Assembly: GCA_002457055.1 (NCBI GenBank)
Contig: NTKT01000008.1
Location: 1-64,000, forward strand
DNA: 64,000 nucleotides
Origin: Rhodobacteraceae bacterium MED-G08
Lineage (GTDB): Bacteria > Pseudomonadota > Alphaproteobacteria > Rhodobacterales > Rhodobacteraceae
Direction: 5' to 3'
Shown one piece after another: positions 1 to 9,251 of the stretch; positions within the stretch are counted from its first letter, which is position 1; each line of letters starts with the position of its first letter. Below the pieces are notes generated by a model. The model did not search any database, was not told where the DNA came from, and saw only the letters and a program-made list of their open reading frames with translations. A program made the position numbers and the translations under genes.

Positions 1-477
1 TTGAGACTTAAAATGACAGTACTGGACGAAAGTCTTGATATTATGAAGTGGGCTTTGGGTCAGAATGATCCGACTAATTTAATGGAAATGCCAGAGTATG
101 GCTTCGATTTAATTTCAGAGTGTGATGGAAATTTTAAGCGTGCTCTTGATAGAACAAAGTATCCAAACAGGTTTCCAGATGCAGATCCTGTACAATCTAG
201 AGATGAAGCTTCAGTCTTTCTATATAAATTGGAAAATACACTCTCTCCAAATTTGTTTGGAGCAAATATGTCCATTGCAGATTTGGCAATATTACCCTTT
301 GTCAGACAATTTGCCCACATTGACCAAGTCTGGTTTTATGACCAAGACTGGATTAATTTGATCAAGTGGTTAGATAGTTTTAAGCAAAGTTCAGAATTCA
401 ATAAAATTATGACAAAGATACATCCTTGGCAGGAATGTGATTCACCTGTCATGTTTTCTGATCTTTATTGGTCCTAA
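1..477 (+). CDS. Glutathione S-transferase family protein (3' part)
   Basis: This is the C-terminal part of a glutathione S-transferase. The frame is open back to base 1, so the gene starts upstream of the window and the N-terminal thioredoxin-like fold with the glutathione site is not visible. What remains starts at the end of that domain (the LDESLDIMKWAL stretch resembles the conserved 'ES.aI..yL' element) and continues through the all-helical domain, where SIADLAILPFVRQF fits the conserved N-capping/hydrophobic staple motif of GST C-terminal domains. From memory, the family resembles a GST type common in Roseobacters with the FVRQFA and WLD blocks. The substrate is unknown. The leading TTG at base 1 should not be taken as a start. 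Confidence 0.85.
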   Translation: MRLKMTVLDESLDIMKWALGQNDPTNLMEMPEYGFDLISECDGNFKRALDRTKYPNRFPDADPVQSRDEASVFLYKLENTLSPNLFGANMSIADLAILPFVRQFAHIDQVWFYDQDWINLIKWLDSFKQSSEFNKIMTKIHPWQECDSPVMFSDLYWS

Positions 478-568
478 CAATTGTAGCTTTTAGTTGATCT
501 TTATGTTTGCGTTACGAAATTTCTTGTGAATATTAGTTTCAAAATTTTTTAGATCATAAAGGCTATAA

Positions 569-1234
569 ATGTTCAGACTATATCACGTCCCCTTATCACC
601 ATTCTGTAGGAAAGTTCGTTTAAGCCTTGCTGAGAAAAAGATAGAGGTTGAGCTCGTTGAGGAGCGTTATTGGGACAAATCAGCAGAATTCTTGAGAAGA
701 AATCCTGCGGGCAAATTACCTGTCTTGAAAGTTGGTGATGAAATACTTTCTGAAAGTACCGCAATCTGCGAATACTTAGAGGAAGAATATCCTGATAAGG
801 CTTTGCTCCCAGCAACTCCCAAAGAAAGGTTCGAGGCTCGACGAGTGGTCTCATGGTTTGATGACAAATTTCATAATGAAGTCACATCAAAGCTTCTTTA
901 TGAGCGGATAAATAAGAAAATAATGGGACAAGGTTTTCCGGATAGTAAAAATATAAAAGAGGGTTCAAAAAATATTAAGTATCATATCGATTACATGGCT
1001 TGGCTGCTTGAACACAGACGTTGGCTGGCAGGAGAAGTTATGACCCTTGCTGATTTTGCCGCTGCCGCGCATTTTTCCACACTAGATTATTTAAGTGACA
1101 TCGATTGGAATAGGTCTCTTGCTGTGAAGGATTGGTATGCTAAAATTAAATCAAGACCTGCCTTTCGTAGTTTATTAGCAGATCAAGTTTCAGGTTTCCC
1201 GCCGCCTATTCATTATAATGATTTGGATTTTTAA
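569..1234 (+). CDS. fzlA: FzlA-like FtsZ-binding GST-fold protein
   Basis: The 221-residue protein has a full GST fold: a thioredoxin-like N-terminus (LYHVPLSPFCRKVRLSLAEK, then NPAGKLPVL and SESTAICEYLE) and a helical C-terminal domain with the LADFAAAAHFSTLDYL staple region. It closely resembles FzlA of Caulobacter, which binds FtsZ filaments and couples constriction to septal wall synthesis in Alphaproteobacteria. The aromatic/acidic C-terminal tail ending HYNDLDF matches the FzlA tail as I recall it, and that tail is required for FtsZ binding in Caulobacter. FzlA is reported not to act as a glutathione transferase. queG follows after 15 nt, so the two are probably co-transcribed. The ATG at 569 fits the family length. 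A catalytic GST remains a less likely alternative. Confidence 0.8.
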   Translation: MFRLYHVPLSPFCRKVRLSLAEKKIEVELVEERYWDKSAEFLRRNPAGKLPVLKVGDEILSESTAICEYLEEEYPDKALLPATPKERFEARRVVSWFDDKFHNEVTSKLLYERINKKIMGQGFPDSKNIKEGSKNIKYHIDYMAWLLEHRRWLAGEVMTLADFAAAAHFSTLDYLSDIDWNRSLAVKDWYAKIKSRPAFRSLLADQVSGFPPPIHYNDLDF

Positions 1235-1249
1235 CTCATTGGAAAAACT

Positions 1250-2278
1250 GTGACTGATTTAAAATCGAAATTGATAGATCGGGCGAAGGATCTCAGCTTC
1301 GATTTAATAAAAGTCTGTAATCCGTCCGAATTACCATCTATCTCAGGGCCTTTTCGAGAATTCTTAAGTTTGAATTATCATGGTCAAATGACTTGGCTTT
1401 CAGATAGAATTGAATGGCGTGAAAACCCTAAAATTCTTTGGCCTGATGCGAAGTCAGTGATAATGCTGGCTCAGAGTTATGCGCCGGTACATAATCCTAT
1501 GGATGTTCTAAAATATCCTGATAAAGCTGCAATTTCTGTTTATGCGCAAAATAAAGATTACCACGTTGTCATAAAGAAAAAATTGAAGTCGCTTGCACGT
1601 TGGTTAATCGAAGAGGCCGGTGGCGAAGTAAAGGTATTTGTAGATACCGCACCCGTGCCGGAAAAACCTTTAGGGCAGATGGCGGGGTTGGGTTGGCAGG
1701 GGAAGCATACAAACCTGGTGAGCCGTGACTTAGGGAATTGGTTTTTTATTGGATCTATTTTCACGACAGTAGAAATTGAACCCGATGATCCGGAAGTGGA
1801 TCATTGTGGTTCATGTCAGTCATGCATTGACATCTGTCCAACAGACGCTTTTCCCAAGCCCTATCAAATTGATGCGAGACGCTGTATCTCTTACCTTACC
1901 ATAGAACATCGTGGTCCAGTGGAAATTGATTTAAGGTCGAAAATTGGCAACCGAATATATGGTTGTGACGACTGTTTGGCTATTTGCCCTTGGAATAAGT
2001 TCGCAAAAGCTGGTAGTGAAACAAGGCTTTATGCTCGGGAAGAACTAAAAATGCCAGATCTGAAAGAGCTTGTTTCGTTAGACGATAGAGCTTTCAGAGA
2101 TAAGTTTTCTGGTAGTCCAATAAAGCGTATAGGCCGCGATAGATTTGTAAGAAATGTTCTCTATGCGATTGGCAATTCACGGGAGCAGAAATTTAAAAAA
2201 GTTGTAAAACCTCTTACTAAAGATCCAGATTCCGCAATACGTGACGCTGCAACGTGGGCTCTTACTCAATTAGCGTGA
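1250..2278 (+). CDS. queG: Epoxyqueuosine reductase QueG
   Basis: QueG carries out the last step of queuosine synthesis, the cobalamin- and iron-sulfur-dependent reduction of epoxyqueuosine to queuosine in the anticodon wobble base of tRNAs. The 342-residue cytosolic protein has the family's two ferredoxin-like clusters: C186-x2-C189-x2-C192-x3-C196P and C239-x2-C242-x3-C246P, with C212 in [13 protein letters not shown]. The DTAPVPEKP block contains the conserved aspartate (D132) proposed as proton donor, and GWQGKHTNL is a QueG signature. A HEAT-like repeat tail ([17 protein letters not shown]) closes the protein. Translation starts at GTG 1250, 15 nt after fzlA. No other queuosine gene lies in the window. 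Confidence 0.95.
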   Translation: MTDLKSKLIDRAKDLSFDLIKVCNPSELPSISGPFREFLSLNYHGQMTWLSDRIEWRENPKILWPDAKSVIMLAQSYAPVHNPMDVLKYPDKAAISVYAQNKDYHVVIKKKLKSLARWLIEEAGGEVKVFVDTAPVPEKPLGQMAGLGWQGKHTNLVSRDLGNWFFIGSIFTTVEIEPDDPEVDHCGSCQSCIDICPTDAFPKPYQIDARRCISYLTIEHRGPVEIDLRSKIGNRIYGCDDCLAICPWNKFAKAGSETRLYAREELKMPDLKELVSLDDRAFRDKFSGSPIKRIGRDRFVRNVLYAIGNSREQKFKKVVKPLTKDPDSAIRDAATWALTQLA

Positions 2279-2344
2279 ATAGGCGGTAATTAATGTGCTG
2301 TAATTTTTTATTTGAAACTCTGCAATAAGGTCTAGGAGAGCAAC

Positions 2345-4339
2345 GTGGCTTTTTTCTTAGGAGTGGATACTGGCGGCACATATACGGATGCCGTTATTTT
2401 ACGTGATGAAACAGAGGTCATAGCTAGTGCAAAGGCACTCACTACCCGCCACGATTTATCATTTGGCATATCTGAGGCCATACGAAATGTCATTGATAAA
2501 TCTTCAATAAAACCAAAGGATATCTCTCTTGTATCGCTTTCAACCACTTTGGCGACAAACGCGCTTGTTGAAGATCAAGGTGGCAGAGTTGCCTTAATAT
2601 TTGTTGGGTTTCGCGATGGTGATCTAGCCAAGCATAGTATTAATGATGCGTTGAGAGGTGATCCAGTTTTACAAGTAAAAGGTGGGCATAATCATGCTGG
2701 TGACGAAACGTGTCGAATTAACTTAGAAGAAATCAAAGAATGGGTCTTAAAGCGCGATGGGGTCTCAGCTTTTGCTGTCGCTAGCCAATTTGCGACCCGC
2801 AATGCTGCCCATGAGCTTCAGATTATGGAATTAATAAGGAATTTGACTGATAAACCCGTAACTGCGTCTCATCAGTTGTCTTCAAAACTCAATGGACCAA
2901 GACGGGCTCTTACTGCCGTGCTTAATGCAAGATTAATTGGGATAATTGATGAATTGATAGGTCGTTGTGGAGCTACTCTGTCCAATCTAAAAATTGATGC
3001 CCCTTTGATGGTCGTGCGTGGTGATGGCGCGCTTATTTCTGCAAGTGAGGCTCGCAATAAACCTATAGAGACAATTCTAAGTGGGCCTGCAGCGTCAATT
3101 GTTGGTGCGAAATGGATGACAAAATTAAATCTAGGTTTCGTATCTGATATCGGTGGGACAACTACCGACGTTGCACTACTTAAGGATGGGCGCCCGACAC
3201 TCGACGCAGCTGGTGCTCGCGTTGGGAATTTTCGCACAATGGTCGAAGCGGTCGCAATGCGCACAACAGGGCTGGGCGGTGACAGCCAAGTCCATTTTCT
3301 GTCCGAGGGGCTGAAGGGTGGTGTGCATTTAGGCCCAAAAAGATTAGTTCCTATATCATTACTTGCTCATCAAGAACCGCATATTCACGATATTTTGGAT
3401 GAACAATTAAGAACGGCAACTCCTGGAGAGTATGATGGAAAATTTATAAGGCTTATTTCAAGTCCAGATGATCATGGCTTGCAGTCTAGAGATTTAAAAG
3501 TACTCTCACGAATTGAAAGAACCGCAAAATCACTCAGGTCGGTCATTCAGACACGGATCGAAATAAAATCCATCGAGCGACTTGTGTCGCGTGGACTCAT
3601 ACAGGTTGCCGGTGTCACACCGTCTGATGCTAGCCATGTGTTGAAAAAAATGACTACTTGGGATGCCGCTGCAGCAGAAAAAGCTATTTTGTTGTTTGGC
3701 AGAAGACGCAAGGGCTCAGGTGATTTATTGGGAGAAACCGCGGAAGGTTTGTCTAAAATGATAATAAATCAATTACAGAGACAAACAGCGTCATTCTTAT
3801 TGGAAAGTGCATTTCATGAAGAGGAGAAATTTGATTATCCTGCTGAAGAATTAGCAAATAATATAATAATGGTTCAAGGTTTGAGTACCCATAAAAATAT
3901 TGTGAAAATTGATACCGGTCTAAATTTACCCGTTGTAGGTCTTGGTGCCTCTGCTTCTTCATATTATCCAGCAGTTGGTGACCTTCTGAAGTGTGATATG
4001 ATACTCCCCCAGCATAGTGATGTAGCCAATGCTATTGGAGCGGTAGTCGGGCGTATAACTCGGCGAGTGCAAGGCTCTATTACTGCTCCTAGTGAAGGGC
4101 AATTCAGGGCCCATTTTCCGGATGGACCGAAAGATTTTTTAAATGAGGAACAAGCTTTAGATTGTTTAGAAAGTTTCTTAGTCGAAAAAGCAATTGATCA
4201 AGCGCGTGATTCAGGTGCAGCTGATATCGTTACGAAAGTGTCACGGAATATTAAAAAAGCAAAGGCCGAGGCTCGCGAGATGTTCGTGGAAGCAATTTTG
4301 ACTGTAGAAGCATCTGGGCGTCCTAGAATATCACAGTAG
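2345..4339 (+). CDS. Hydantoinase/oxoprolinase family protein (HyuA-type subunit)
   Basis: The 664-residue protein belongs to the ATP-dependent hydantoinase A / 5-oxoprolinase / acetone carboxylase beta-type family. It begins with the actin-like phosphate-binding element FLGVDTGGTYTDAVI and has the second one at SDIGGTTTDVALLKDGRP (about residues 260-277); NALVEDQGGRVALI and LSGPAASIVGAKW are further family signatures. These enzymes hydrolyse cyclic amides such as hydantoins or 5-oxoproline at the cost of ATP, usually with a separate HyuB subunit. No hyuB gene is in the window, and the gene is followed convergently by trhO only 2 nt away. Start is GTG 2345 after an AGGAGAG ribosome binding site. 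The substrate cannot be read from the sequence. Confidence 0.85.
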   Translation: MAFFLGVDTGGTYTDAVILRDETEVIASAKALTTRHDLSFGISEAIRNVIDKSSIKPKDISLVSLSTTLATNALVEDQGGRVALIFVGFRDGDLAKHSINDALRGDPVLQVKGGHNHAGDETCRINLEEIKEWVLKRDGVSAFAVASQFATRNAAHELQIMELIRNLTDKPVTASHQLSSKLNGPRRALTAVLNARLIGIIDELIGRCGATLSNLKIDAPLMVVRGDGALISASEARNKPIETILSGPAASIVGAKWMTKLNLGFVSDIGGTTTDVALLKDGRPTLDAAGARVGNFRTMVEAVAMRTTGLGGDSQVHFLSEGLKGGVHLGPKRLVPISLLAHQEPHIHDILDEQLRTATPGEYDGKFIRLISSPDDHGLQSRDLKVLSRIERTAKSLRSVIQTRIEIKSIERLVSRGLIQVAGVTPSDASHVLKKMTTWDAAAAEKAILLFGRRRKGSGDLLGETAEGLSKMIINQLQRQTASFLLESAFHEEEKFDYPAEELANNIIMVQGLSTHKNIVKIDTGLNLPVVGLGASASSYYPAVGDLLKCDMILPQHSDVANAIGAVVGRITRRVQGSITAPSEGQFRAHFPDGPKDFLNEEQALDCLESFLVEKAIDQARDSGAADIVTKVSRNIKKAKAEAREMFVEAILTVEASGRPRISQ

Positions 4340-4341
4340 GT

Positions 4342-5256
4342 TCAATTCCCATCATAGCCAACCATGTGCTTTTCTCCTCGATCACGTGCAAGTTTTATTT
4401 GTTTTTGTCTCTCCCTAAATCGGCTTTTATCGTAATCAGAGGTTTTATCAAAACATTGGTGACAAGAAACGCCATGCTCATATTTGCTATGGTTTTGATC
4501 TTTTGGGAGTATTGGGTGACGACACGCATAACATAACTGGTGTAGTCCCTCGCTTAACTCATGCCTTACCGAAACTCTGGCGTCAAAGACAAAGCAGTCA
4601 CCCTCCCAGCTACTTTGTTCTTCAGGAATTTCTTCTAAATATTTTAGAATCCCACCCTTCAAATGATGTACCTCTTTTACACCCTTGCCGAGGAGGTAGT
4701 TAGTTGACTTCTCACATCTGATGCCACCGGTACAAAACATAGCAATTTTTTTATTCCTGAATTTATCTTTATTTTCCTCCCACCATTCTGGAAAGTCGCT
4801 AAAACTCTTTGTTTTAGGATTTATCGCGCCTTTAAAGGTTCCAATGCCTACCTCATAATCATTCCGCGTATCAATAAGCACCACATCTGATGCATTTATA
4901 AATGAATCCCAATCTTTGGGTTCAACATATTTCCCAACTTTTTCTGCTGGGTTCACGTCAGGTTGACCCATTGTTACAATTTCTTTTTTTATCTTTACTT
5001 TCATCCTTGGGAATGGCGGCAAAGAAGCGACACTTTCTTTATGCTCAATATTGCTACAGCCTGGCAGGGTTTTTATGTATTTAATCACGTTATCAATGCC
5101 TTGGCGAGAGCCGGAGATTGTACCATTTATTCCTTCTGGTGCCACTAAAAGCGATCCTGTAACTCCGGATGAATTACATTCATTTTGCAAGGGGCCACAT
5201 AATTTTCTGTGATCTTTGAACCTGGTAAAATGATATAATGCTGCAACTATAAACAT
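4342..5256 (-). CDS. trhO: tRNA uridine(34) hydroxylase TrhO (YceA-type rhodanese)
   Basis: The 304-residue protein matches the TrhO/YceA family, which forms 5-hydroxyuridine at position 34 of tRNAs in an oxygen-dependent reaction. The N-terminal acylphosphatase-like domain includes GSLLVAPEGINGTISG (residues 35-50). A rhodanese domain follows, with VVLIDTRNDYEVGIGTFKGA and the active-site loop MFCTGGIRCEKS, where C175 is the catalytic cysteine and C181 a conserved neighbour. The C-terminal part carries four cysteines in CYACRHP and CHQCFD, a possible metal site. It is probably transcribed alone and is convergent with the hydantoinase gene. Confidence 0.92.
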   Translation of the reverse strand: MFIVAALYHFTRFKDHRKLCGPLQNECNSSGVTGSLLVAPEGINGTISGSRQGIDNVIKYIKTLPGCSNIEHKESVASLPPFPRMKVKIKKEIVTMGQPDVNPAEKVGKYVEPKDWDSFINASDVVLIDTRNDYEVGIGTFKGAINPKTKSFSDFPEWWEENKDKFRNKKIAMFCTGGIRCEKSTNYLLGKGVKEVHHLKGGILKYLEEIPEEQSSWEGDCFVFDARVSVRHELSEGLHQLCYACRHPILPKDQNHSKYEHGVSCHQCFDKTSDYDKSRFRERQKQIKLARDRGEKHMVGYDGN

Positions 5257-5330
5257 TAGTTAAACCTTTATATCTGCAACTAGTTTCATATTTTGTGACT
5301 ACTTGAAAACGTTAAAATTCATTGTTTGAA

Positions 5331-6929
5331 TTACTTTGCTAAATCAAAAGCCAAAGGCTTAACTTGTTTGAACATGCCAGTGTCCTTTAATTGGTTTACT
5401 GCATCTGGAGTTATTGGTCCATCAAGATAAAGTAAGGCTATGGCTTCACCACCAATTCCTGCGCGTCCTAAAGTAAAGTTAGCAATATTTATCTTGTTTA
5501 AGCCCAGAATTTGCCCAAGCTGTCCAATTATTCCCGGCACATCTTCATTAGTGGTATACAGCATATTTTTACCAACTTCAGCATCCAAATTTATACCTTT
5601 TATTTGTATAAACCGGGGTTTGCCATCACTGAATACGGTTCCCCCGATCGAGCGTTCTTTCGTTTTAGTTACAGCAGTCACTTTTATATAGCCATCAAAC
5701 GCTCCAGATTTATCTTGGTTTGTTGTAGAAATTTGTACACCACGCTCCTTTGCAATTACTGGAGCGGATACCATATTCACATCTGGGTTTACCTTTTTCA
5801 TTATACCGGCGATCACGGAACAATTTAAGGCTTCCAAATTCATTTTTGAAACAGAACCGTCATATAAAATATTTATGGCCTCCAATGGCTCATCAGTCAT
5901 CTGCCCTATGAAACTCCCAAGATGCCCGGCTAAATTTACCCAAGGTCCCATTATTTTAGCTTCTTCGGCGGTCATGGAAGGCATATTTAATGCGTTTTCT
6001 ACAGCTCCTTCATTTAGATAGTTGGCCATTTGCTCGGCTACTTGGATTGCAACATTTTCTTGTGCTTCACTCGTTGCCGCGCCTAGATGAGGAGTACAAA
6101 CCACATTTGGAATTTGAAATAATGGATTGTCAGTAGCCGGTTCATCTGAGAAGACATCGAAACCAGCTCCTGCAATATGTCCTGATTGAATGAGATCTGC
6201 TAAAGCGCTCTCATCAACCAAACCACCTCTTGCGCAGTTTATTATTCGAACGCCTTTTTTTGTTTTACTTAAATTCTCTCGACTTAAAATATTTTTTGTT
6301 GCCTCGGTATATGGCACATGAAGTGTTATGAAGTCTGCCTTTTGTAAGAGCTCATTCAGCTCAACTTTTTCGACGCCCATGCTGTCTGCTTTTTCCTCAC
6401 CAAGGAAAGGATCGTAAGCCAGAACTTTCATTTGTAATGCACGAGCTCTCTCACAGACAATTCCACCAATATTCCCTGCTCCTATCACACCAAGAGTTTT
6501 TCGAGTAAGCTCAACACCCATAAACCTTGATTTTTCCCATTTCCCTTCATGCGTAGAAATTGATGCCTCAGGTATTTGACGTGCTACTGCGAACATCATG
6601 GCGATTGCATGTTCAGCTGTGGTTATCATATTCCCAAAGGGTGTATTCATTACAATAATACCCTTTTTTGATGCTTCTTCTTTGTCGATATTGTCTGTAC
6701 CAATTCCAGCTCGTCCGATGACTTTTAGTTTTTTTGCATTTCTAAGAACTGTGGGGGTAACTCGAGTTGCTGACCTTATGGCCAAACCATCGTAATCACC
6801 TATAATTTCGGCAAGTTTTTCTTTATCTTTGCCTACTTCAGGCATGAAGTCGACTTCGATACCTTTTTCTTTAAATATTTTAATAGCAGTCTCAGATAAC
6901 TTATCGGAAACGAGTACCTTGGGTGCCAT
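5331..6929 (-). CDS. serA: D-3-phosphoglycerate dehydrogenase
   Basis: SerA oxidises 3-phosphoglycerate to 3-phosphohydroxypyruvate with NAD+, the first step of serine synthesis. The 532-residue protein is the long form: catalytic domain, Rossmann domain (GVIGAGNIGG around residue 150, AYDPF following), substrate arginine in CARGGLVDESAL, catalytic histidine in TPHLGAATSEAQ, then an intervening domain and a C-terminal ACT domain (NEDVPGIIGQLGQILG). The ACT domain is typical of serine feedback or conformational control. It lies 61 nt downstream of serC on the same strand, probably in one transcript. Start is ATG 6929 preceded by AAGGAGC. Confidence 0.97.
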   Translation of the reverse strand: MAPKVLVSDKLSETAIKIFKEKGIEVDFMPEVGKDKEKLAEIIGDYDGLAIRSATRVTPTVLRNAKKLKVIGRAGIGTDNIDKEEASKKGIIVMNTPFGNMITTAEHAIAMMFAVARQIPEASISTHEGKWEKSRFMGVELTRKTLGVIGAGNIGGIVCERARALQMKVLAYDPFLGEEKADSMGVEKVELNELLQKADFITLHVPYTEATKNILSRENLSKTKKGVRIINCARGGLVDESALADLIQSGHIAGAGFDVFSDEPATDNPLFQIPNVVCTPHLGAATSEAQENVAIQVAEQMANYLNEGAVENALNMPSMTAEEAKIMGPWVNLAGHLGSFIGQMTDEPLEAINILYDGSVSKMNLEALNCSVIAGIMKKVNPDVNMVSAPVIAKERGVQISTTNQDKSGAFDGYIKVTAVTKTKERSIGGTVFSDGKPRFIQIKGINLDAEVGKNMLYTTNEDVPGIIGQLGQILGLNKINIANFTLGRAGIGGEAIALLYLDGPITPDAVNQLKDTGMFKQVKPLAFDLAK

Positions 6930-6990
6930 AATTAAGCTCCTTGATTATTAATTAAAAGTACGTTTAACACTGACGCGTAGGATCTTTATC

Positions 6991-8136
6991 CTAAATCTGC
7001 CTTGCTAATTCCTCGTGATATGCCCATTCAAGCCATGGAAGCATTTGCTCCAAATCAATTTTATTTACAGTTCCACCACACCAAATTCGTAACCCCGGGG
7101 GTGCATCTCTGTAAGATGCAATATCATAGGCTACCTCTTCATCTTCCAAGCGCTTAACAATGGCTTTTGAAAACGTTACTCCGTCTTTTATTTTTGGATC
7201 AGTAAATTTCAAACAAACGGATGTGACAGAGCGAGTTTCACGATCGATGGCAAGATTATCTATCCAATCTCTTTGATCGCAGAACGACCAAACTGTTTTT
7301 GCATTACTTTCAGCCCTTGAAATTAATTCATCTAAGCCACCAATTTCTCTGGCCCATTCCAATGCATATAAAAAATCTTCAACCGCCAACATTGAAGGCG
7401 TATTAATTGTGGCTCCTTCAAATATACCTTGGATCAGTTTATTATTTTTGGTCATTCTAAATATTTTTGGAATTGGCCAATTAACTTCATGACTTTCTAG
7501 GCGTTCAATTGCCTTTGGTGATAATATTATTATACCATGTGCAGCCTCTCCACCCATCACTTTTTGCCAGCTGAATGTCGTAACATCCAATTTTTCGAAT
7601 GGCAGTCTAATGGCAAACGCGGCTGAGGTTGCATCGCAAATTGTAAGGCCTTTTCTTTTGAGTGGAATATCGTCTCCGTTCTTCATACAAACACCAGAAG
7701 TGGTGCCATTCCACGTAAATACAACGTCGTTGTCATAATCGATTGAAGACATGTCGACGATATGGCCATAGTCGGCAGTTATAATTTCAGGATTAATTTT
7801 TAATTCATTTACAACATCATTAATCCAGTCTTTTCCAAAGCTTTCCCAAGCTACCATCGTAGTGTTTCGAGCGCCAAGTAGAGACCACATTGCCATTTCC
7901 ACGGCTCCAGTATCTGATGCCGGTACAATCCCTACTTTATAACCAGATGGAACTTCTAAGATTTCTCTCACACCATCTATTAACTTTTTGAGTTTCTTTT
8001 TTCCCACGCTAGCTCGATGTGATCGGCCTACTGCTGCAGAGAGTAGTTTATCAGTGGAAAATGTGGGATATTTGGCGCATGGTCCAGAAGAAAAATACGC
8101 ATTATCAGGCCGCGCAACCGGTTTTTCTATATTCAT
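6991..8136 (-). CDS. serC: Phosphoserine aminotransferase
   Basis: SerC transfers the amino group of glutamate to 3-phosphohydroxypyruvate, giving phosphoserine. The 381-residue protein is a fold-type I PLP enzyme of the subtype found in Alphaproteobacteria; the PLP lysine lies in TFSWQKVMGGEAAHG, and FSSGPCAKYP near the N-terminus and SVGKKKLKKLI are family blocks. It is first in a serC-serA minus-strand unit and is divergent from serB, so all three steps of the phosphorylated serine pathway sit together. The 5' leader carries a strong hairpin (see 8161-8178), which suggests control of the operon at RNA level. Start is ATG 8136 with a TAAGGG ribosome binding site. Confidence 0.96.
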   Translation of the reverse strand: MNIEKPVARPDNAYFSSGPCAKYPTFSTDKLLSAAVGRSHRASVGKKKLKKLIDGVREILEVPSGYKVGIVPASDTGAVEMAMWSLLGARNTTMVAWESFGKDWINDVVNELKINPEIITADYGHIVDMSSIDYDNDVVFTWNGTTSGVCMKNGDDIPLKRKGLTICDATSAAFAIRLPFEKLDVTTFSWQKVMGGEAAHGIIILSPKAIERLESHEVNWPIPKIFRMTKNNKLIQGIFEGATINTPSMLAVEDFLYALEWAREIGGLDELISRAESNAKTVWSFCDQRDWIDNLAIDRETRSVTSVCLKFTDPKIKDGVTFSKAIVKRLEDEEVAYDIASYRDAPPGLRIWCGGTVNKIDLEQMLPWLEWAYHEELARQI

Positions 8137-8160
8137 TTATTTTACCCTTACAGATATATG

Positions 8161-8178
8161 CCCCTCGTTGGGGAGGGG
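8161..8178 (-). promoter_or_regulatory. Hairpin in the serC leader (candidate serC RNA motif)
   Basis: Upstream of serC, the minus-strand RNA contains a 6-bp GC-rich stem (CCCCTC/GAGGGG) with a CCCAAC loop, ending about 25 nt before the start codon and close to the TAAGGG ribosome binding site. A C-rich ACCCC just 5' of and inside the stem could pair instead with the AGGG of the ribosome binding site, which would allow a switch. A conserved 'serC' RNA motif upstream of serC-serA operons in Alphaproteobacteria has been described from comparative genomics. The position fits, but I could not align it to that consensus. Confidence 0.45.
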
Positions 8179-8280
8179 TGTCCCACAAAAACTGATATAG
8201 ATTTCGAAAGACTTTAACAAGTCCGATTTTAACGCTATAGGGCGTTCAAGTTCGTAAAAGGTGTGAGCGGAAGTTATTCA

Positions 8281-9159
8281 ATGTATAGTGTTATACTTTT
8301 ATGCACTAGTGGAACTGAGACCCTAAGCCAGAAACTGGTTAATTCAGTCTATTCTTCCATGGACGGTCAAAATCTTTCATGGCTCTGTGACGATGAAGCT
8401 GTGTGTTTCGATGTAGAAAAAAAGAGCACAACGCATTATGAAATATGGTCGCAGCTACAGCGCATTAAAATAGATATGGTGTTCCAGAAAAAAGAAAATC
8501 ATTTTAAATCGCTACTTTTAGCTGACATGGATAGTACTATGATAGAGCAAGAGTGTATTGATGAGCTTGCCGATATGTGTGGAGTGGGAGGTGAAGTAAA
8601 AAAAATAACAACGCGTGCAATGAATGGTGAGTTAGGTTTTCATGATGCTTTAAACGAGCGAGTAAGTTTATTGGCTCAATGCCCGAGTTCTGTAGTTGAA
8701 CAAGTTTTAGAAAAAAGAATTACCCTTCGCTCAGGCGGTAAAACCTTAGTCAGCACGATGAAGGCAAACGGCGCATATACGGCCTTAGTATCGGGCGGCT
8801 TTACAGCGTTCTCAATTCCTATCGGAATAAACTTAGGTTTTGATGAGCAAAACGCAAATATACTCGTTGAAGAAAATGGGGTTTTTACTGGTAAGGTTGC
8901 TGAGCCAATCTTGGGAAAAAATGAAAAAGTAAATCAATTAAATCGTTTGGTGAAAGAGCGAGGTCTCATGCACAGCGATGTGCTGGCTGTTGGTGATGGA
9001 GCGAATGATCTTGAAATGCTAGAGATCGCAGGAATTGGTGTTGCCATGCATGCAAAACCTATTGTAGCTGAGAAATGTGATATAGTGATTAATCACTGTG
9101 ATTTAAGTTCCTTGCTTTATCTCCAAGGATATAAAAAAGAAGATTTTGTAAGCACGTAA
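8281..9159 (+). CDS. serB: Phosphoserine phosphatase
   Basis: SerB dephosphorylates phosphoserine to L-serine. The HAD-family core begins with the nucleophile motif LLLADMDSTMIEQE (DxDxT; about D82 and D84), followed by the threonine/serine motif in TALVSGGFTAFS and the Mg-binding motif VGDGANDLEM. The first 75 residues form the extra N-terminal region seen in many proteobacterial SerB proteins. I chose ATG 8281 because Rhodobacterales homologues begin with a similar M-Y/F-x-V sequence and GCGGAAG lies at suitable spacing; an in-frame GTG at 8263 would add six residues. It is divergent from serC across a short shared promoter region. Confidence 0.95.
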   Translation: MYSVILLCTSGTETLSQKLVNSVYSSMDGQNLSWLCDDEAVCFDVEKKSTTHYEIWSQLQRIKIDMVFQKKENHFKSLLLADMDSTMIEQECIDELADMCGVGGEVKKITTRAMNGELGFHDALNERVSLLAQCPSSVVEQVLEKRITLRSGGKTLVSTMKANGAYTALVSGGFTAFSIPIGINLGFDEQNANILVEENGVFTGKVAEPILGKNEKVNQLNRLVKERGLMHSDVLAVGDGANDLEMLEIAGIGVAMHAKPIVAEKCDIVINHCDLSSLLYLQGYKKEDFVST

Positions 9160-9251
9160 ATAGATTAATAAATACTATTTCTATCTCGAATGTTTGAATA
9201 AGATTTTTAAGGTCTATATTTTTATTTAATTGCAAAATAGGAGAAGTTGTC

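Noticed and set aside
499-561. Inverted repeat CTTTATG/CATAAAG before fzlA
   Set aside because: Arms are only 7 bases with a 49-base spacer in AT-rich DNA, which is likely by chance.
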